Shown here piece by piece: positions 16,041-23,914 of a stretch of 64,000 bases of DNA. The notes beneath the pieces are model-generated. The model saw only the letters and a list, made by a program, of their open reading frames with translations, had not been told where the DNA came from and made no database searches. The translations under genes and the position numbers were made by a program. The stretch is taken from contig NZ_JBFNQN010000017.1 in NCBI RefSeq assembly GCF_040796495.1, positions 62,001 through 126,000 of the forward strand. Direction: 5' to 3'. Within the stretch, counting starts at the first letter, position 1; each line of letters begins with the position of its first letter. The DNA is from Kineococcus endophyticus. Lineage in GTDB: Bacteria > Actinomycetota > Actinomycetes > Actinomycetales > Kineococcaceae.

Positions 16041-18178
16041 TTGTCTCCCAGAGGTTCACGGGCCAGGACGAGCACGGAGCGGGCGGCGACGGGCAGCTTG
16101 GCGCCCGGCGAGAACGCCGACTCCTCGGTGAAGATGGAGACGATGCCGACCTGGTCGTCGGCGGTGTCCAGGCGCGGTCGCCAGTCGTCGCCGTACGCCT
16201 TCTCGGGCAGCGTGAACTCGACGGTCTCGTGCCAGGGGTTGTAGAGCACCAGGAACGAGTCGCCCACGATCCGCTCACCGCGGCGGTCCGGTTCGGGGAT
16301 GGCCTCCCCGTTGAGGAAGACCATGACCGTGCGGTTCGAGGCGTCGCCCCAGTCGGCGTCCGTCATCTCGCGGCCGTCGTTGGCGAACCACTCGATGTCC
16401 CCGACCTCGGACTCCCCGCCGTGCCCGGCCTCCCCGGCGAAGAACCGGCGGCGCTGGAACACCGGTTCCTGCCGGCGCAGAGCGACGACGCGGCGGCTGA
16501 ACTCCAGCAGCTCGCGCTGGGGGGCGTCGAGCTTCCAGTCGATCCAGGAGGTCTCGTTGTCCTGGCAGTAGACGTTGTTGTTGCCGCCCTGCGTCCGGCC
16601 GAGCTCGTCGCCGTGCAGGATCATCGGCACGCCCTGGGACAGCAGGAGCGTCGTCAGCAGGTTGCGGTGCTGCCGGGCCCGCAGCGCGATGATCTCCTCG
16701 TCCTGCGTCTCGCCCTCGACGCCGCAGTTCCAGGACCGGTTGTGGCTCTCGCCGTCGGCCCCGCCCTCGCCGTTGGCGTCGTTGTGCTTGTCGTTGTACG
16801 ACACGAGGTCGCGCATCGTGAAGCCGTCGTGGGCCGTCACGAAGTTGATGCTGGCGATGGGCTTGCGCCCCGAGTGCTCGTACAGGTCCGAGGAGCCGCT
16901 GACGCGGCTGGCGAACTCACCCAGGGTCTTGGGCTCCCCGCGCCAGAAGTCGCGGACGGTGTCGCGGTAGCGGCCGTTCCACTCCGTCCACAGCGGGGGG
17001 AACCCGCCGACCTGGTAGCCGCCGTCGCCGACGTCCCAGGGTTCGGCGATGAGCTTGACCTGGCTCACGACCGGGTCCTGCTGGACGAGGTCGAAGAACG
17101 CGCTGAGGCGGTCGACCTCGTGGAACTGGCGGGCCAGGGTCGAGGCGAGGTCGAAGCGGAAGCCGTCGACGTGCATCTCGGTGACCCAGTACCGCAGCGA
17201 GTCCATGATGAGCTGCAGGACGTGCGGGGAGCGCATGAGCAGCGAGTTGCCCGTGCCCGTGGTGTCGAAGTAGTGCTTCTTGTCCTCGTCGACGAGGCGG
17301 TAGTACGCCTGGTTGTCGATGCCGCGGAAGCACAGCGTCGGGCCCATGTGGTTGCCCTCGGCCGTGTGGTTGTAGACGACGTCGAGGATGACCTCGATGT
17401 TCGCCTCGTGCAGCGCGCGCACCATCGACTTGAACTCCTGCACCTGCTGGCCCTGCTGCCCGGTGGAGGAGTAGGCGTTGTGCGGCGCGAAGAAGCCGAT
17501 CGTGTTGTAACCCCAGTAGTTGGTCAGGCCCTTGTCCACGAGGTGGGTGTCCTGGACGAACTGGTGCACGGGCATGAGCTCGACGGCCGTGATGCCCAGC
17601 GACGTGAGGTGCTCGATGACGGCCGGGTGCGCCATCGCCGCGTACGTCCCGCGGATCTCCTCGGGCACGTCCGGGTGCTGCATCGTCAGGCCCTTGACGT
17701 GGGCCTCGTAGATGACCGACTCGTGGTACTCGTGACCGGGCCGGCGGTCGTTGCCCCAGTCGAAGTAGGGGTTGACGACGACCGAGAGCATGGTGTGCCC
17801 GAGCGAGTCGTCGTCGTTGACCTCGCCGGGGCGGTCGAAGTGGTAGCTGAACAGCGACTCGTCGCCGTCGACCTGCCCCTCGACGGCCTTGGCGTACGGG
17901 TCCAGCAGGAGCTTCTCCGGCTGGCAGCGCGCGCCGCTCTCGGGGTGGAACGGGCCGTGCACGCGGTAGCCGTACCGCTGGCCGGGCTGGACACCCGGCA
18001 GGTAGGCGTGCCAGACGAAGCCGTCGACCTCGGGGAGGTCGAGACGGTGCTCCGTCCCGTCCGCGTCGATGAGGCACAGCTCGACCCGTTCGGCGACCTC
18101 GGAGAAGAGGGCGAAGTTCGTCCCGGCGCCGTCGTACGTGGCGCCCAGGGGGTAGGGCCGTCCGGGCCAGATCTGCAT
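16037..18178 (-). CDS. glgX: Glycogen debranching enzyme GlgX
   Basis: A 713-residue isoamylase-type GH13 enzyme that removes branches from glycogen and limit dextrins, feeding linear chains to TreY. An N-terminal CBM48-like domain (YPLGATYDGAGTNFALFSEVAERVEL) leads into the barrel. Visible catalytic segments are VDGFRFDLASTL (nucleophile Asp), VKLIAEPWD (acid Glu) and NFVTAHDGFTMRDLVSYN. The ATG start at 18178 has GGAGGGA about 8 bases upstream. It is the first gene of the glgX-treY-treZ-NUDIX operon and diverges from the BrkB gene. Confidence 0.96.
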   Translation of the reverse strand: MQIWPGRPYPLGATYDGAGTNFALFSEVAERVELCLIDADGTEHRLDLPEVDGFVWHAYLPGVQPGQRYGYRVHGPFHPESGARCQPEKLLLDPYAKAVEGQVDGDESLFSYHFDRPGEVNDDDSLGHTMLSVVVNPYFDWGNDRRPGHEYHESVIYEAHVKGLTMQHPDVPEEIRGTYAAMAHPAVIEHLTSLGITAVELMPVHQFVQDTHLVDKGLTNYWGYNTIGFFAPHNAYSSTGQQGQQVQEFKSMVRALHEANIEVILDVVYNHTAEGNHMGPTLCFRGIDNQAYYRLVDEDKKHYFDTTGTGNSLLMRSPHVLQLIMDSLRYWVTEMHVDGFRFDLASTLARQFHEVDRLSAFFDLVQQDPVVSQVKLIAEPWDVGDGGYQVGGFPPLWTEWNGRYRDTVRDFWRGEPKTLGEFASRVSGSSDLYEHSGRKPIASINFVTAHDGFTMRDLVSYNDKHNDANGEGGADGESHNRSWNCGVEGETQDEEIIALRARQHRNLLTTLLLSQGVPMILHGDELGRTQGGNNNVYCQDNETSWIDWKLDAPQRELLEFSRRVVALRRQEPVFQRRRFFAGEAGHGGESEVGDIEWFANDGREMTDADWGDASNRTVMVFLNGEAIPEPDRRGERIVGDSFLVLYNPWHETVEFTLPEKAYGDDWRPRLDTADDQVGIVSIFTEESAFSPGAKLPVAARSVLVLAREPLGDK

Positions 18179-18353
18179 CGGGGGAGTCCCTCCAGCGGTC
18201 TCGAAGGTCGTCGTGTCGGTGGGTGGTGCTGCGGTCGTGCGTGGTCATCATGTCGGTAGACGCCCCCCGCCACCTCCCGGGAGCGCTCGTCCCGCCGGGT
18301 GGTCCTGCCGGCCGGTGCCGGAGTGGCGGTCCGCCGGGGACGTGGTGGCCCGT

Positions 18354-18359
18354 TACGGT
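18354..18359 (+). promoter_or_regulatory. -10 box of a probable leaderless promoter for the BrkB gene
   Basis: TACGGT ends 6 bases before the GTG at 18366. This spacing predicts a transcript that starts at the GTG and decides between this start and the ATG at 18429. Confidence 0.45.
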
Positions 18360-18365
18360 GGACGG

Positions 18366-19526
18366 GTGCCCGAGGACCCCTCCCGTCCGGGTGGGCAGCC
18401 CCGGCACGAGGAGAGCGACGAGGAGACCATGGACGTGGCCCGCTCGGAGGACGCGACCGCGAGCCCCGGCGCCCTGGACACCGACGAGGTCGGCAGCGGG
18501 GTGGACACCGACGGAGCCACGCTCGAGCGCACCGGCGAGGAGCCGGCCCCGGAGGTGACCGTCCTGGTCCGGCCGTCCCGGCGGCGGCTCGTCCTCCGGG
18601 CGTGGCACGCACTGCGGCAGGCGTGGCGCGACGTGCGCGCACTGACGGTCGGCACCGTCGAGGCCTGCATGCGGTTCCGCGTCACGGGGCTGGCCGCCGA
18701 GGGCGGGTTCTTCGCCCTGCTGTCGCTGCCGCCGCTCGTCTTCGGTCTCGTGGCGAGCCTGGGCTACCTGGGCCGCTGGCTCGGCGCTGAGGACGTCGAC
18801 GCCGCCCGGGGGCAGCTGACGCGCGTGACCGAGGCCTTCTTCACGTCCCAGGCCATCTCCGACGTCATCCTGCCGACGTTCGACTCGGTGACCACCGGAG
18901 GACGGGCCGACCTGACGGTCCTCGCCTTCGCGTTCAGCGTCTGGTCCGGATCGCGCGCCCTCAACGTCTACGTCGACACGATCGCGATCATGTACGGGCT
19001 CGGGGGGCACCGCGGGATCGTCCGGACCCGGCTGCTGTCGCTGTCGACGTACCTCGTGGCGCTGCTCGTGGGAGTCGTCGTCGTGCCGCTGGTGCTCATC
19101 GGCCCGCAGCTGCTCGGCGAGTGGCTCCCGGTGCACCTGCGCTGGCTGACGACGCTGTACTGGCCCGTCGTCCTGGTGCTCTCCGTGTTCTGCCTGGCCA
19201 GCCTGTACCACCTCGCCACCCCGGTGCGTTCCCGGTGGACGAGGGACGTGCCGGGGGCGCTGCTGGCCCTGCTGGGGTGGCTGGCGATCTCGTGGGTGCT
19301 GCGCCGCGCGCTGTCGTTCTCCGTCGCCGGCGCCTCGACGTCGATCTACGGGCCGCTGGCCGCGCCGATCGTGGTGCTGATCTGGTTCTACTTCCTGGCC
19401 ATCGCCGTGCTCATCGGGGCTGCGCTGAACTCCGCCGTCGACCGGGTGTGGCCGGACCCGACCAAGGCCGCCGCCCGGGAGGACGCCCGCGTGCAGGCGG
19501 CCGAGCGGCGGCGCTGGGTCCCGTGA
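18366..19526 (+). CDS. YihY/BrkB-family inner membrane protein
   Basis: A 386-residue protein with a polar acidic N-terminal tail of about 70 residues and six hydrophobic spans of the YihY/virulence-factor-BrkB family. Family features are RVTGLAAEGGFFALLSLPPLVFGLV (given here as part of a longer span), FAFSVWSGSRALNVYVDT and APIVVLIWFYFLAIAVLIGAALN, again only in part. The family was once called RNase BN in error; its true function is not known, though links to membrane or envelope integrity are suggested. The GTG at 18366 is chosen for its TACGGT box; ATG 18429 after GAGGAG is an alternative that removes 21 residues. Confidence 0.87.
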   Translation: MPEDPSRPGGQPRHEESDEETMDVARSEDATASPGALDTDEVGSGVDTDGATLERTGEEPAPEVTVLVRPSRRRLVLRAWHALRQAWRDVRALTVGTVEACMRFRVTGLAAEGGFFALLSLPPLVFGLVASLGYLGRWLGAEDVDAARGQLTRVTEAFFTSQAISDVILPTFDSVTTGGRADLTVLAFAFSVWSGSRALNVYVDTIAIMYGLGGHRGIVRTRLLSLSTYLVALLVGVVVVPLVLIGPQLLGEWLPVHLRWLTTLYWPVVLVLSVFCLASLYHLATPVRSRWTRDVPGALLALLGWLAISWVLRRALSFSVAGASTSIYGPLAAPIVVLIWFYFLAIAVLIGAALNSAVDRVWPDPTKAAAREDARVQAAERRRWVP

Positions 19527-19538
19527 GGGACGCTCGGG

Positions 19539-20471
19539 TCAGGCCCGGTCGGTGACCTTCACCCGCGCGTAGCGGTAGCCCACCATGCGCTGGAAGTGGC
19601 GCAGGCCGTTGGACAGCTGCGGCGGCGGGGTGGAGTCGGTGAGGTACCGGACGCCGCGCGCGGCGAGCGCGTCGACGAGGGCGGGCATGAGCAGGTACCG
19701 GGCGTCGCTGTGCGCGGGGGAGGCGCCGAGCGTGCGGAAGTAGCGCAGCAGCCCCCACTCCCCGTCCACCGGGGTGACCGACAGCATGATCGGCTCACCC
19801 TCGGCGTCGGTCGCCACCAGCCACAGGTCGTGCTCGAGCAGGTCGGCGTTGTCCGGCGCCGCGTTGCGGTACTGGGTGTCCGCGTGGACCTGCTCGGCGG
19901 CGTTGGCGCGCTCGACGAGGAGGCGCCGCTCGGCGGGGTCGTCCACGACGCGCCAGCCGACGCCCTTCTTCTGGGCGGCCCGGACCTTGCGGCGCAGCGT
20001 CTGCCGGTTGGCTCCGACGACGTACTCCGCCGGGTCCGCCGGGACGTCGAGGACGGCGACGCCCGTGGAGGCCACCGGCAGCCCGCCGAGGTGACGGGTC
20101 AGCAGCGTGCGCCGCAGGACGTCGGCCGCGGGGCCGGTCCCCAGCCGGGCGGGCAGGGTCGGCAAGCGCAGGACCGCGACGACCGCGGCCGCCGTGGAGA
20201 GCGGGTTGCGGGCGGCGAAGCGGAGCGCGTGCCCGCTGCCGTCCGCAGCCTTCTCCTCGCGGTCGGAGACGTAGTCGGTCAGGAAGCCCGCCAGCGCGGC
20301 CTCCGTCGTCCGCTCGTCGAGACGGCGGGGGACGTCGGTGCGCACCGTCGTGGCGGCGGTCGTCAGGGCGCCACGGGCCCGCCGGACCAGGGAACCCCCG
20401 GGGGCCCCGGCCGGTCGGGCACGCTGCGTCGAGCTCGTGGTGGACAGGCGGAGCAGGTCGAGCGCGCGCAC
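19539..20471 (-). CDS. GNAT/FemAB-like acyltransferase-fold protein, unspecified
   Basis: A 310-residue soluble protein of unassigned function. The second half looks like a GNAT or FemAB fold: NRQTLRRKVRAAQKKGVGWRV, LWLVATDAEGEPIML, LLRYFRTLG, and an ending with LSNGLRHFQRMVGYRYARV. FemAB-like proteins in actinobacteria often modify cell-wall or exopolysaccharide precursors. It lies 38 bases downstream of a GT4 glycosyltransferase in the same orientation, which supports a surface-glycan role. The GTG start at 20471 follows GAGGAG by 9 bases. I cannot name its donor or acceptor. Confidence 0.62.
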   Translation of the reverse strand: MRALDLLRLSTTSSTQRARPAGAPGGSLVRRARGALTTAATTVRTDVPRRLDERTTEAALAGFLTDYVSDREEKAADGSGHALRFAARNPLSTAAAVVAVLRLPTLPARLGTGPAADVLRRTLLTRHLGGLPVASTGVAVLDVPADPAEYVVGANRQTLRRKVRAAQKKGVGWRVVDDPAERRLLVERANAAEQVHADTQYRNAAPDNADLLEHDLWLVATDAEGEPIMLSVTPVDGEWGLLRYFRTLGASPAHSDARYLLMPALVDALAARGVRYLTDSTPPPQLSNGLRHFQRMVGYRYARVKVTDRA

Positions 20472-20509
20472 AGCAGGGAACTCCTCGGATCGGGGGTGGT
20501 GCAGGTCGG

Positions 20510-21754
20510 TCAGGCGTTCGTGCCGAGCGTCGGGTCCTGGCCGGACCGCGTGCGCGGGTCGGCCGTCCCCAGCGGCAGTGGCGCGAAGGAGGGCAGTGGC
20601 CTGCGGGCCACCGCCGAGAGCAGCTCGAGGTGCCGGCGGGCCAGCCGCCGGGGGTCGAGACCGCGGGCGAAGGACGGACCACCGGCGGCGGCGTGCCGCA
20701 GCGGGCGCTGGTCGGTGAGGTGCGCGGTGAGCGCGTCGGCGAGGGCGTCGACCGATTCCGGCGCGACGAGCGCGCCGTGGCGACCGTCGTCCAGGAGCAG
20801 GCGCGACCCCTCGCAGCAGTCGGTGGCGACGACGGGGACGGCCAGGGCGAGGGCCTCCAGCAACGTCAGGGGCATGGCCTCTGTGCGGGAGGACGACACG
20901 AGCAGGTCCGCCCGGGCGAGCAGGGCCGCCGGGTTCTCGACGAACCCGGGAAGCCGGACGTGGTCCGCGCCGAGCTCGGTGCGCAGGGCCTCCAGGGCGC
21001 CGCGGTCCGGGCCCTCCCCGACGACGACCAGCTCGTGGTCGTGGCCGGCCGCGCGCACGCGGGCCGAGGCCCGCAGCAGCAGGTCGAAGCCCTTGTGCGT
21101 CGTGAGGCGCCCGACGGCGAGCACCGAGGGCCGGTCCGCGTCGAACGTGACGGGGCTCGGCTCGGTGGCCCGCTCGGTGAGGGCGTCGACGTCGACGCCG
21201 TTGAGGACGACGTGCACGCGGTCGGCGGGGATGCCGTTGGCGACCAGGCCGGGGACCAGGCCGGGGGAGACGGCGACCGCCGCGTCGGCGCGGCGGTGCA
21301 CCCGCCGCGTCACCGCGCGCAGCTTCGGCGGCACCCACGCCTCCAGGGCCGCGTCGAGGTCCCCCTGGGCGAGCACGACGAAGGGCTTGCCCAGCGTGCG
21401 GGCGGCGAGGGAAGCGGCCAGCAGGCCGTGGCCGATCTCCGAACCGGACACGACGACGTCGTGGTCGCGGGCGACGTCCACCAGCCGCGCGAGGGCGAGC
21501 GGGAGCCGGCGGGCGGCGGGCAGGGACGCGGACGCCCCGAGGTGGACGGCCACGGCGGCGCCGGGCAGACCGACCTGCTCGTCCGGGCCGACGTCCTCGA
21601 GGGCGAAGAGCGTGGTGCGGACGCCGTCGGCCACGAAGCGGTCGGCCAGGGCGTTGACGACGCGCAGCCCGCCGTTCTCGCGCAGGTGTCCCTGCACGAA
21701 GAGGACGCGGAGGTCACCCCGGCGCCGGGGCACGGAGCGCGGGACCAGAGGCAT
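20510..21754 (-). CDS. Glycosyltransferase family 4
   Basis: A 414-residue GT-B glycosyltransferase. The N-terminal domain has VLFVQGHLRENGGLRVVNAL. The C-terminal nucleotide-sugar domain includes VLNGVDVDALTE, VLAVGRLTTHKGFDLLLRA and the EX7E-type segment SRTEAMPLTLLEALALAVP. It transfers a sugar from an NDP-sugar to a lipid, glycan or small molecule that cannot be told from sequence. The ATG at 21754 is favoured by a TACCGT box 7 bases upstream. The GNAT/FemAB-like gene follows it, and a tRNA cluster ended by a strong hairpin lies upstream. Confidence 0.88.
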   Translation of the reverse strand: MPLVPRSVPRRRGDLRVLFVQGHLRENGGLRVVNALADRFVADGVRTTLFALEDVGPDEQVGLPGAAVAVHLGASASLPAARRLPLALARLVDVARDHDVVVSGSEIGHGLLAASLAARTLGKPFVVLAQGDLDAALEAWVPPKLRAVTRRVHRRADAAVAVSPGLVPGLVANGIPADRVHVVLNGVDVDALTERATEPSPVTFDADRPSVLAVGRLTTHKGFDLLLRASARVRAAGHDHELVVVGEGPDRGALEALRTELGADHVRLPGFVENPAALLARADLLVSSSRTEAMPLTLLEALALAVPVVATDCCEGSRLLLDDGRHGALVAPESVDALADALTAHLTDQRPLRHAAAGGPSFARGLDPRRLARRHLELLSAVARRPLPSFAPLPLGTADPRTRSGQDPTLGTNA

Positions 21755-21761
21755 GACGACC

Positions 21762-21767
21762 ACGGTA
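21762..21767 (-). promoter_or_regulatory. -10 box of a probable leaderless GT4 promoter
   Basis: On the minus strand TACCGT ends 7 bases before the ATG at 21754, which predicts a leaderless transcript. Confidence 0.45.
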
Positions 21768-21908
21768 CGAGCCGCGACGACGCCGTGTGGGCGTGTTGCC
21801 GATTTGTTAACCCGTTCCGCTGCAGCCGATCCGTCCATTTGGGTGACGCCTCGTGACGCTCTGCGACGGCAGGGTGCCGGAGCGCGGGGAGGACCCCCGG
21901 GATGCACG

Positions 21909-21942
21909 AAGGGCCCGGGACCATCGCTGGTCCCGGGCCCTT
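21909..21942 (-). terminator. Strong hairpin terminator of the tRNA cluster
   Basis: AAGGGCCCGGGACCA at 21909-21923 pairs perfectly with 21928-21942 around a TCGC loop (15-bp stem). It lies 5 bases beyond the 3' end of tRNA-Val and ends in a short T run in both directions, so it likely stops the tRNA transcript. Confidence 0.85.
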
Positions 21943-21947
21943 TCGGG

Positions 21948-22022
21948 TGGTGGGCGATACTGGGATCGAACCAGTGACCTCTTCCGTGTCAGGGAAGCGC
22001 GCTACCGCTGCGCCAATCGCCC
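21948..22022 (-). tRNA. tRNA-Val (anticodon GAC)
   Basis: A full cloverleaf is seen on the minus strand. The acceptor stem is GGGCGAT/ATCGCCC, the anticodon loop CTGACAC lies between CTTCC and GGAAG, and the T arm carries GGTTCGATCCC. The discriminator is A and the CCA end is encoded (ACCA). Last gene of a three-tRNA cluster. Confidence 0.96.
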
Positions 22023-22056
22023 TCGTCCTCCGCGCCGGTAGCTACCCGGTGCCGAG

Positions 22057-22130
22057 TGGAGGTGGAGACGGGATTCGAACCCGTGTGGACGGCTTTGCAG
22101 GCCGCTGCCTAACCTCTCGGCCACTCCACC
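22057..22130 (-). tRNA. tRNA-Cys (anticodon GCA)
   Basis: The acceptor stem is GGTGGAG/CTCCACC, the anticodon loop CTGCAAA sits between GCGGC and GCCGT, and the T loop is TTCGAAT. The discriminator is T and the CCA end is encoded. Confidence 0.96.
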
Positions 22131-22161
22131 GTGAGGCTCGCGCCCCGCAAGCCGAACCCCG

Positions 22162-22234
22162 AGCGGACGACCGGACTCGAACCGGCGACCCTAACCTTGG
22201 CAAGGTTATGCGCTACCAACTGCGCTACGTCCGC
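22162..22234 (-). tRNA. tRNA-Gly (anticodon GCC)
   Basis: The acceptor stem is GCGGACG/CGTCCGC, the anticodon loop TTGCCAA sits between TAACC and GGTTA, and the T loop is TTCGAGT. The discriminator is T and no CCA is encoded. It is the first tRNA of the cluster. Confidence 0.96.
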
Positions 22235-22284
22235 GTGCTTCCGGTTTCCCCGCCGTTCCCGGCCGGTTCCCCGTGGCGTTGAAA

Positions 22285-22313
22285 ACATTAGCCGACATCG
22301 CGGGCTCGGCCAA
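22285..22313 (-). promoter_or_regulatory. Promoter of the Gly-Cys-Val tRNA cluster
   Basis: On the minus strand TTGGCC, a 17-base spacer and TAATGT form a vegetative-type promoter about 50 bases before tRNA-Gly. The region is notably A+T-richer than its surroundings. Confidence 0.55.
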
Positions 22314-22369
22314 ATCACCCCCGCCACGGCGTGGTCCGGACGGGGGGAGGCGTTGCGCTGCAGGCGTTC

Positions 22370-22798
22370 TCAGGAGACGAGGCGGGCGATCAGGTCGTCC
22401 AGGTCGAGGTGCCGGCTCTCCCGGCCGGGCGGGACGAGAGCGTCCGCCCGCCGCAGGAAGCGGCGCACGTCGGCCTCGTCGGCCTCGAGCTCGGCGTTGC
22501 CGTCGGGGGAGGACAGGCGAAGGACGATCCGCGGGCGACCGTCGGCGGACTCGGTGCAGGGACGCACCTGCACGTCCCCCGCACCGCTCGGCTCGCTCAG
22601 GCCCTCGCGCAGCAGGTCGCGGGCGAAGACCCACTCGACGTCGGCGTCGCCGCCGCGGAAGACGGCGTGGATCGCGTACGGGTCGTCGGCGCCGTAGTGG
22701 AGGCTGGCGGGGACCGGCAGCCCGGGGCCGCTGGTCGTCCGGAGCCGCAAGGAGACGTCGACGTCGACCTCGGTCTTGCGGTGCGGCAGTGCAGGCAC
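22370..22798 (-). CDS. ssgB: SsgA-like sporulation/cell division regulator (SsgB type)
   Basis: A 142-residue SALP-family protein. It shows LRLRTTSGPGLPVPASLHYGADDPYAI (only part quoted), HAVFRGGDADVEWVFARDLL, and the C-terminal RRADALVPPGRESRHLDLDDLIARL. In Streptomyces, SsgB recruits FtsZ to future septum sites. In other spore-forming actinomycetes the single family member is usually SsgB, which is why I use that symbol. The GTG start at 22798 has GGAGG five bases upstream. A GTTT-N16-GGGAAA element lies upstream. Its presence supports a spore-forming or multicellular actinomycete. Confidence 0.88.
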   Translation of the reverse strand: MPALPHRKTEVDVDVSLRLRTTSGPGLPVPASLHYGADDPYAIHAVFRGGDADVEWVFARDLLREGLSEPSGAGDVQVRPCTESADGRPRIVLRLSSPDGNAELEADEADVRRFLRRADALVPPGRESRHLDLDDLIARLVS

Positions 22799-22854
22799 GT
22801 CGACCTCCGTGTGCTCTTGGCCGCTGACGGGCTCCAGCGACCGTGCTGACGAGT

Positions 22855-22880
22855 TTCCCACCAAATGCGCCGTCGAAACA
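22855..22880 (-). promoter_or_regulatory. Candidate SigB/SigF/SigH-type promoter of ssgB
   Basis: On the minus strand GTTT, a 16-base spacer and GGGAAA resemble the general-stress sigma consensus GTTT-N14-16-GGGTAT. It leaves a leader of about 48 bases before the GTG of ssgB. The 22799-23102 gap holds no other gene I can see. Confidence 0.4.
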
Positions 22881-23102
22881 CTCGAACGACGCAACTCGGA
22901 CGCCCGCGTGTCGCCGGCGGTTCCCCGGCCCGTCCACGGGCGGACATCGACGCCCCGAGAAGGGTGGTGTGACCCGGCTCACGAGGCACGCGCACAGAAC
23001 GTCCCCAGGGAGCGGGAGCGCAGCGCCGCCCCCGGACGTTGGAGGTGCGTGGAGCCGGGGACGGGCCGGACGCGAGCGCGGGACGAGCAGCAGGGAGGCG
23101 TG

Positions 23103-23753
23103 GTGGGAGCGGTGCACACGCAGGGCCACGGCACGGGAGCCGGCGCGGACGGGGACGGGCCCGGCGCGCAGCCGCGGACGGGCGACGACCTGCCGGGCCC
23201 CCGGCTGCCCGACCCGCCCCGCGCCGGGCAGGCCGTGGGACGGCAGGTCGACGCCGACGTGGCGCGCACGGGGTCGGCGGGCGAGGCGCCGGCCGCGGGA
23301 GCTCCGGCCGCCCGCACCGCCCACCAGCACCGGGCCCGCCGGGTGCGCGCGGCCCTGCACGCCCGGCGCGAGCTGATCCGTGCCGACGCCCGCCGCAACG
23401 CGCTGTACCGCGCGGTCGTCGGGGCGTTCGGCACGCTCGTGGTCGTCGTGGGTCTGGCGCTCGTCCCGCTGCCCGGCCCCGGCTGGCTGGTCGTCTTCAT
23501 GGGGCTCGCCGTCCTGGGCAGCGAGTTCTCCTCGGCGCAGCGGGTCAAGCACTTCGGCGAGCGCCAGCTCCACCGCTGGGTGCGCTGGATCGCCGCCCGT
23601 TCCCTGGCCGTCCGCGCGGCGCTCGGCGCGGGGACGGCGGCCGCCGTGGCCGCGCTGGCCTGGGGTTACCTCGCCTGGCAGGGGCTGCCCGCCTGGACCC
23701 CGGAGGTCGTCTCCGCGCAGCTGCAGTGGGTCCCGGGCCTGGCGCGCGGCTGA
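23103..23753 (+). CDS. PGPGW (TIGR02611-type) transmembrane protein
   Basis: A protein of about 216 residues. The first 90 are polar and Ala/Gly-rich. Two membrane helices then flank the family motif, LALVPLPGPGWLVVFMGLAV, followed by LGSEFSSAQRVKHFGERQL. A third hydrophobic span (AAAVAALAWGYLAW) comes near the end. The function of PGPGW proteins is unknown. The start is uncertain: GTG 23103 or 23100 after GGGAGG, or GTG 23049 after GGAGG, which would add 18 residues. It diverges from ssgB and is followed by tRNA-Val. Confidence 0.78.
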   Translation: MGAVHTQGHGTGAGADGDGPGAQPRTGDDLPGPRLPDPPRAGQAVGRQVDADVARTGSAGEAPAAGAPAARTAHQHRARRVRAALHARRELIRADARRNALYRAVVGAFGTLVVVVGLALVPLPGPGWLVVFMGLAVLGSEFSSAQRVKHFGERQLHRWVRWIAARSLAVRAALGAGTAAAVAALAWGYLAWQGLPAWTPEVVSAQLQWVPGLARG

Positions 23754-23766
23754 CCGCGGGGCGGTC

Positions 23767-23794
23767 GTGACCAGCCCCGCAGGTCCGGTATGGT
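23767..23794 (+). promoter_or_regulatory. Promoter of tRNA-Val(CAC)
   Basis: GTGACC, a 16-base spacer and TATGGT stand 31 bases before the 5' end of the mature tRNA. Confidence 0.5.
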
Positions 23795-23825
23795 TCTCAG
23801 GCCGGTCGCGTTCAGCGCGACGACC

Positions 23826-23897
23826 GGGCGATTAGCTCAGTGGTAGAGCACTTCGTTCACACCGAAGGGGTCACTGGTTCGAACCCAGTATCGCCCA
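23826..23897 (+). tRNA. tRNA-Val (anticodon CAC)
   Basis: A complete cloverleaf: acceptor GGGCGAT/ATCGCCC, D arm GCTCAGTGGTAGAGC, anticodon loop TTCACAC between CTTCG and CGAAG, T arm ACTGGTTCGAACCCAGT. The discriminator is A and no CCA is encoded, unlike the GAC isoacceptor 1.8 kb away. Confidence 0.96.
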
Positions 23898-23914
23898 CCC
23901 AGCACACTCGTGGG

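Noticed and set aside
16229-18259. A 676-codon frame antisense to glgX
   Set aside because: It shows no domain and is the mirror of a well-conserved enzyme gene.
18213-18365. A longer BrkB protein starting at GTG 18213
   Set aside because: The added 51 residues are Pro/Arg-rich and run through the divergent promoter region; the -10 box at 18354 argues for GTG 18366.
23826-23897. tRNA-Val(CAC) as an integration site
   Set aside because: No duplicate of its 3' end and no nearby integrase were found; the recombinase is 36 kb away.
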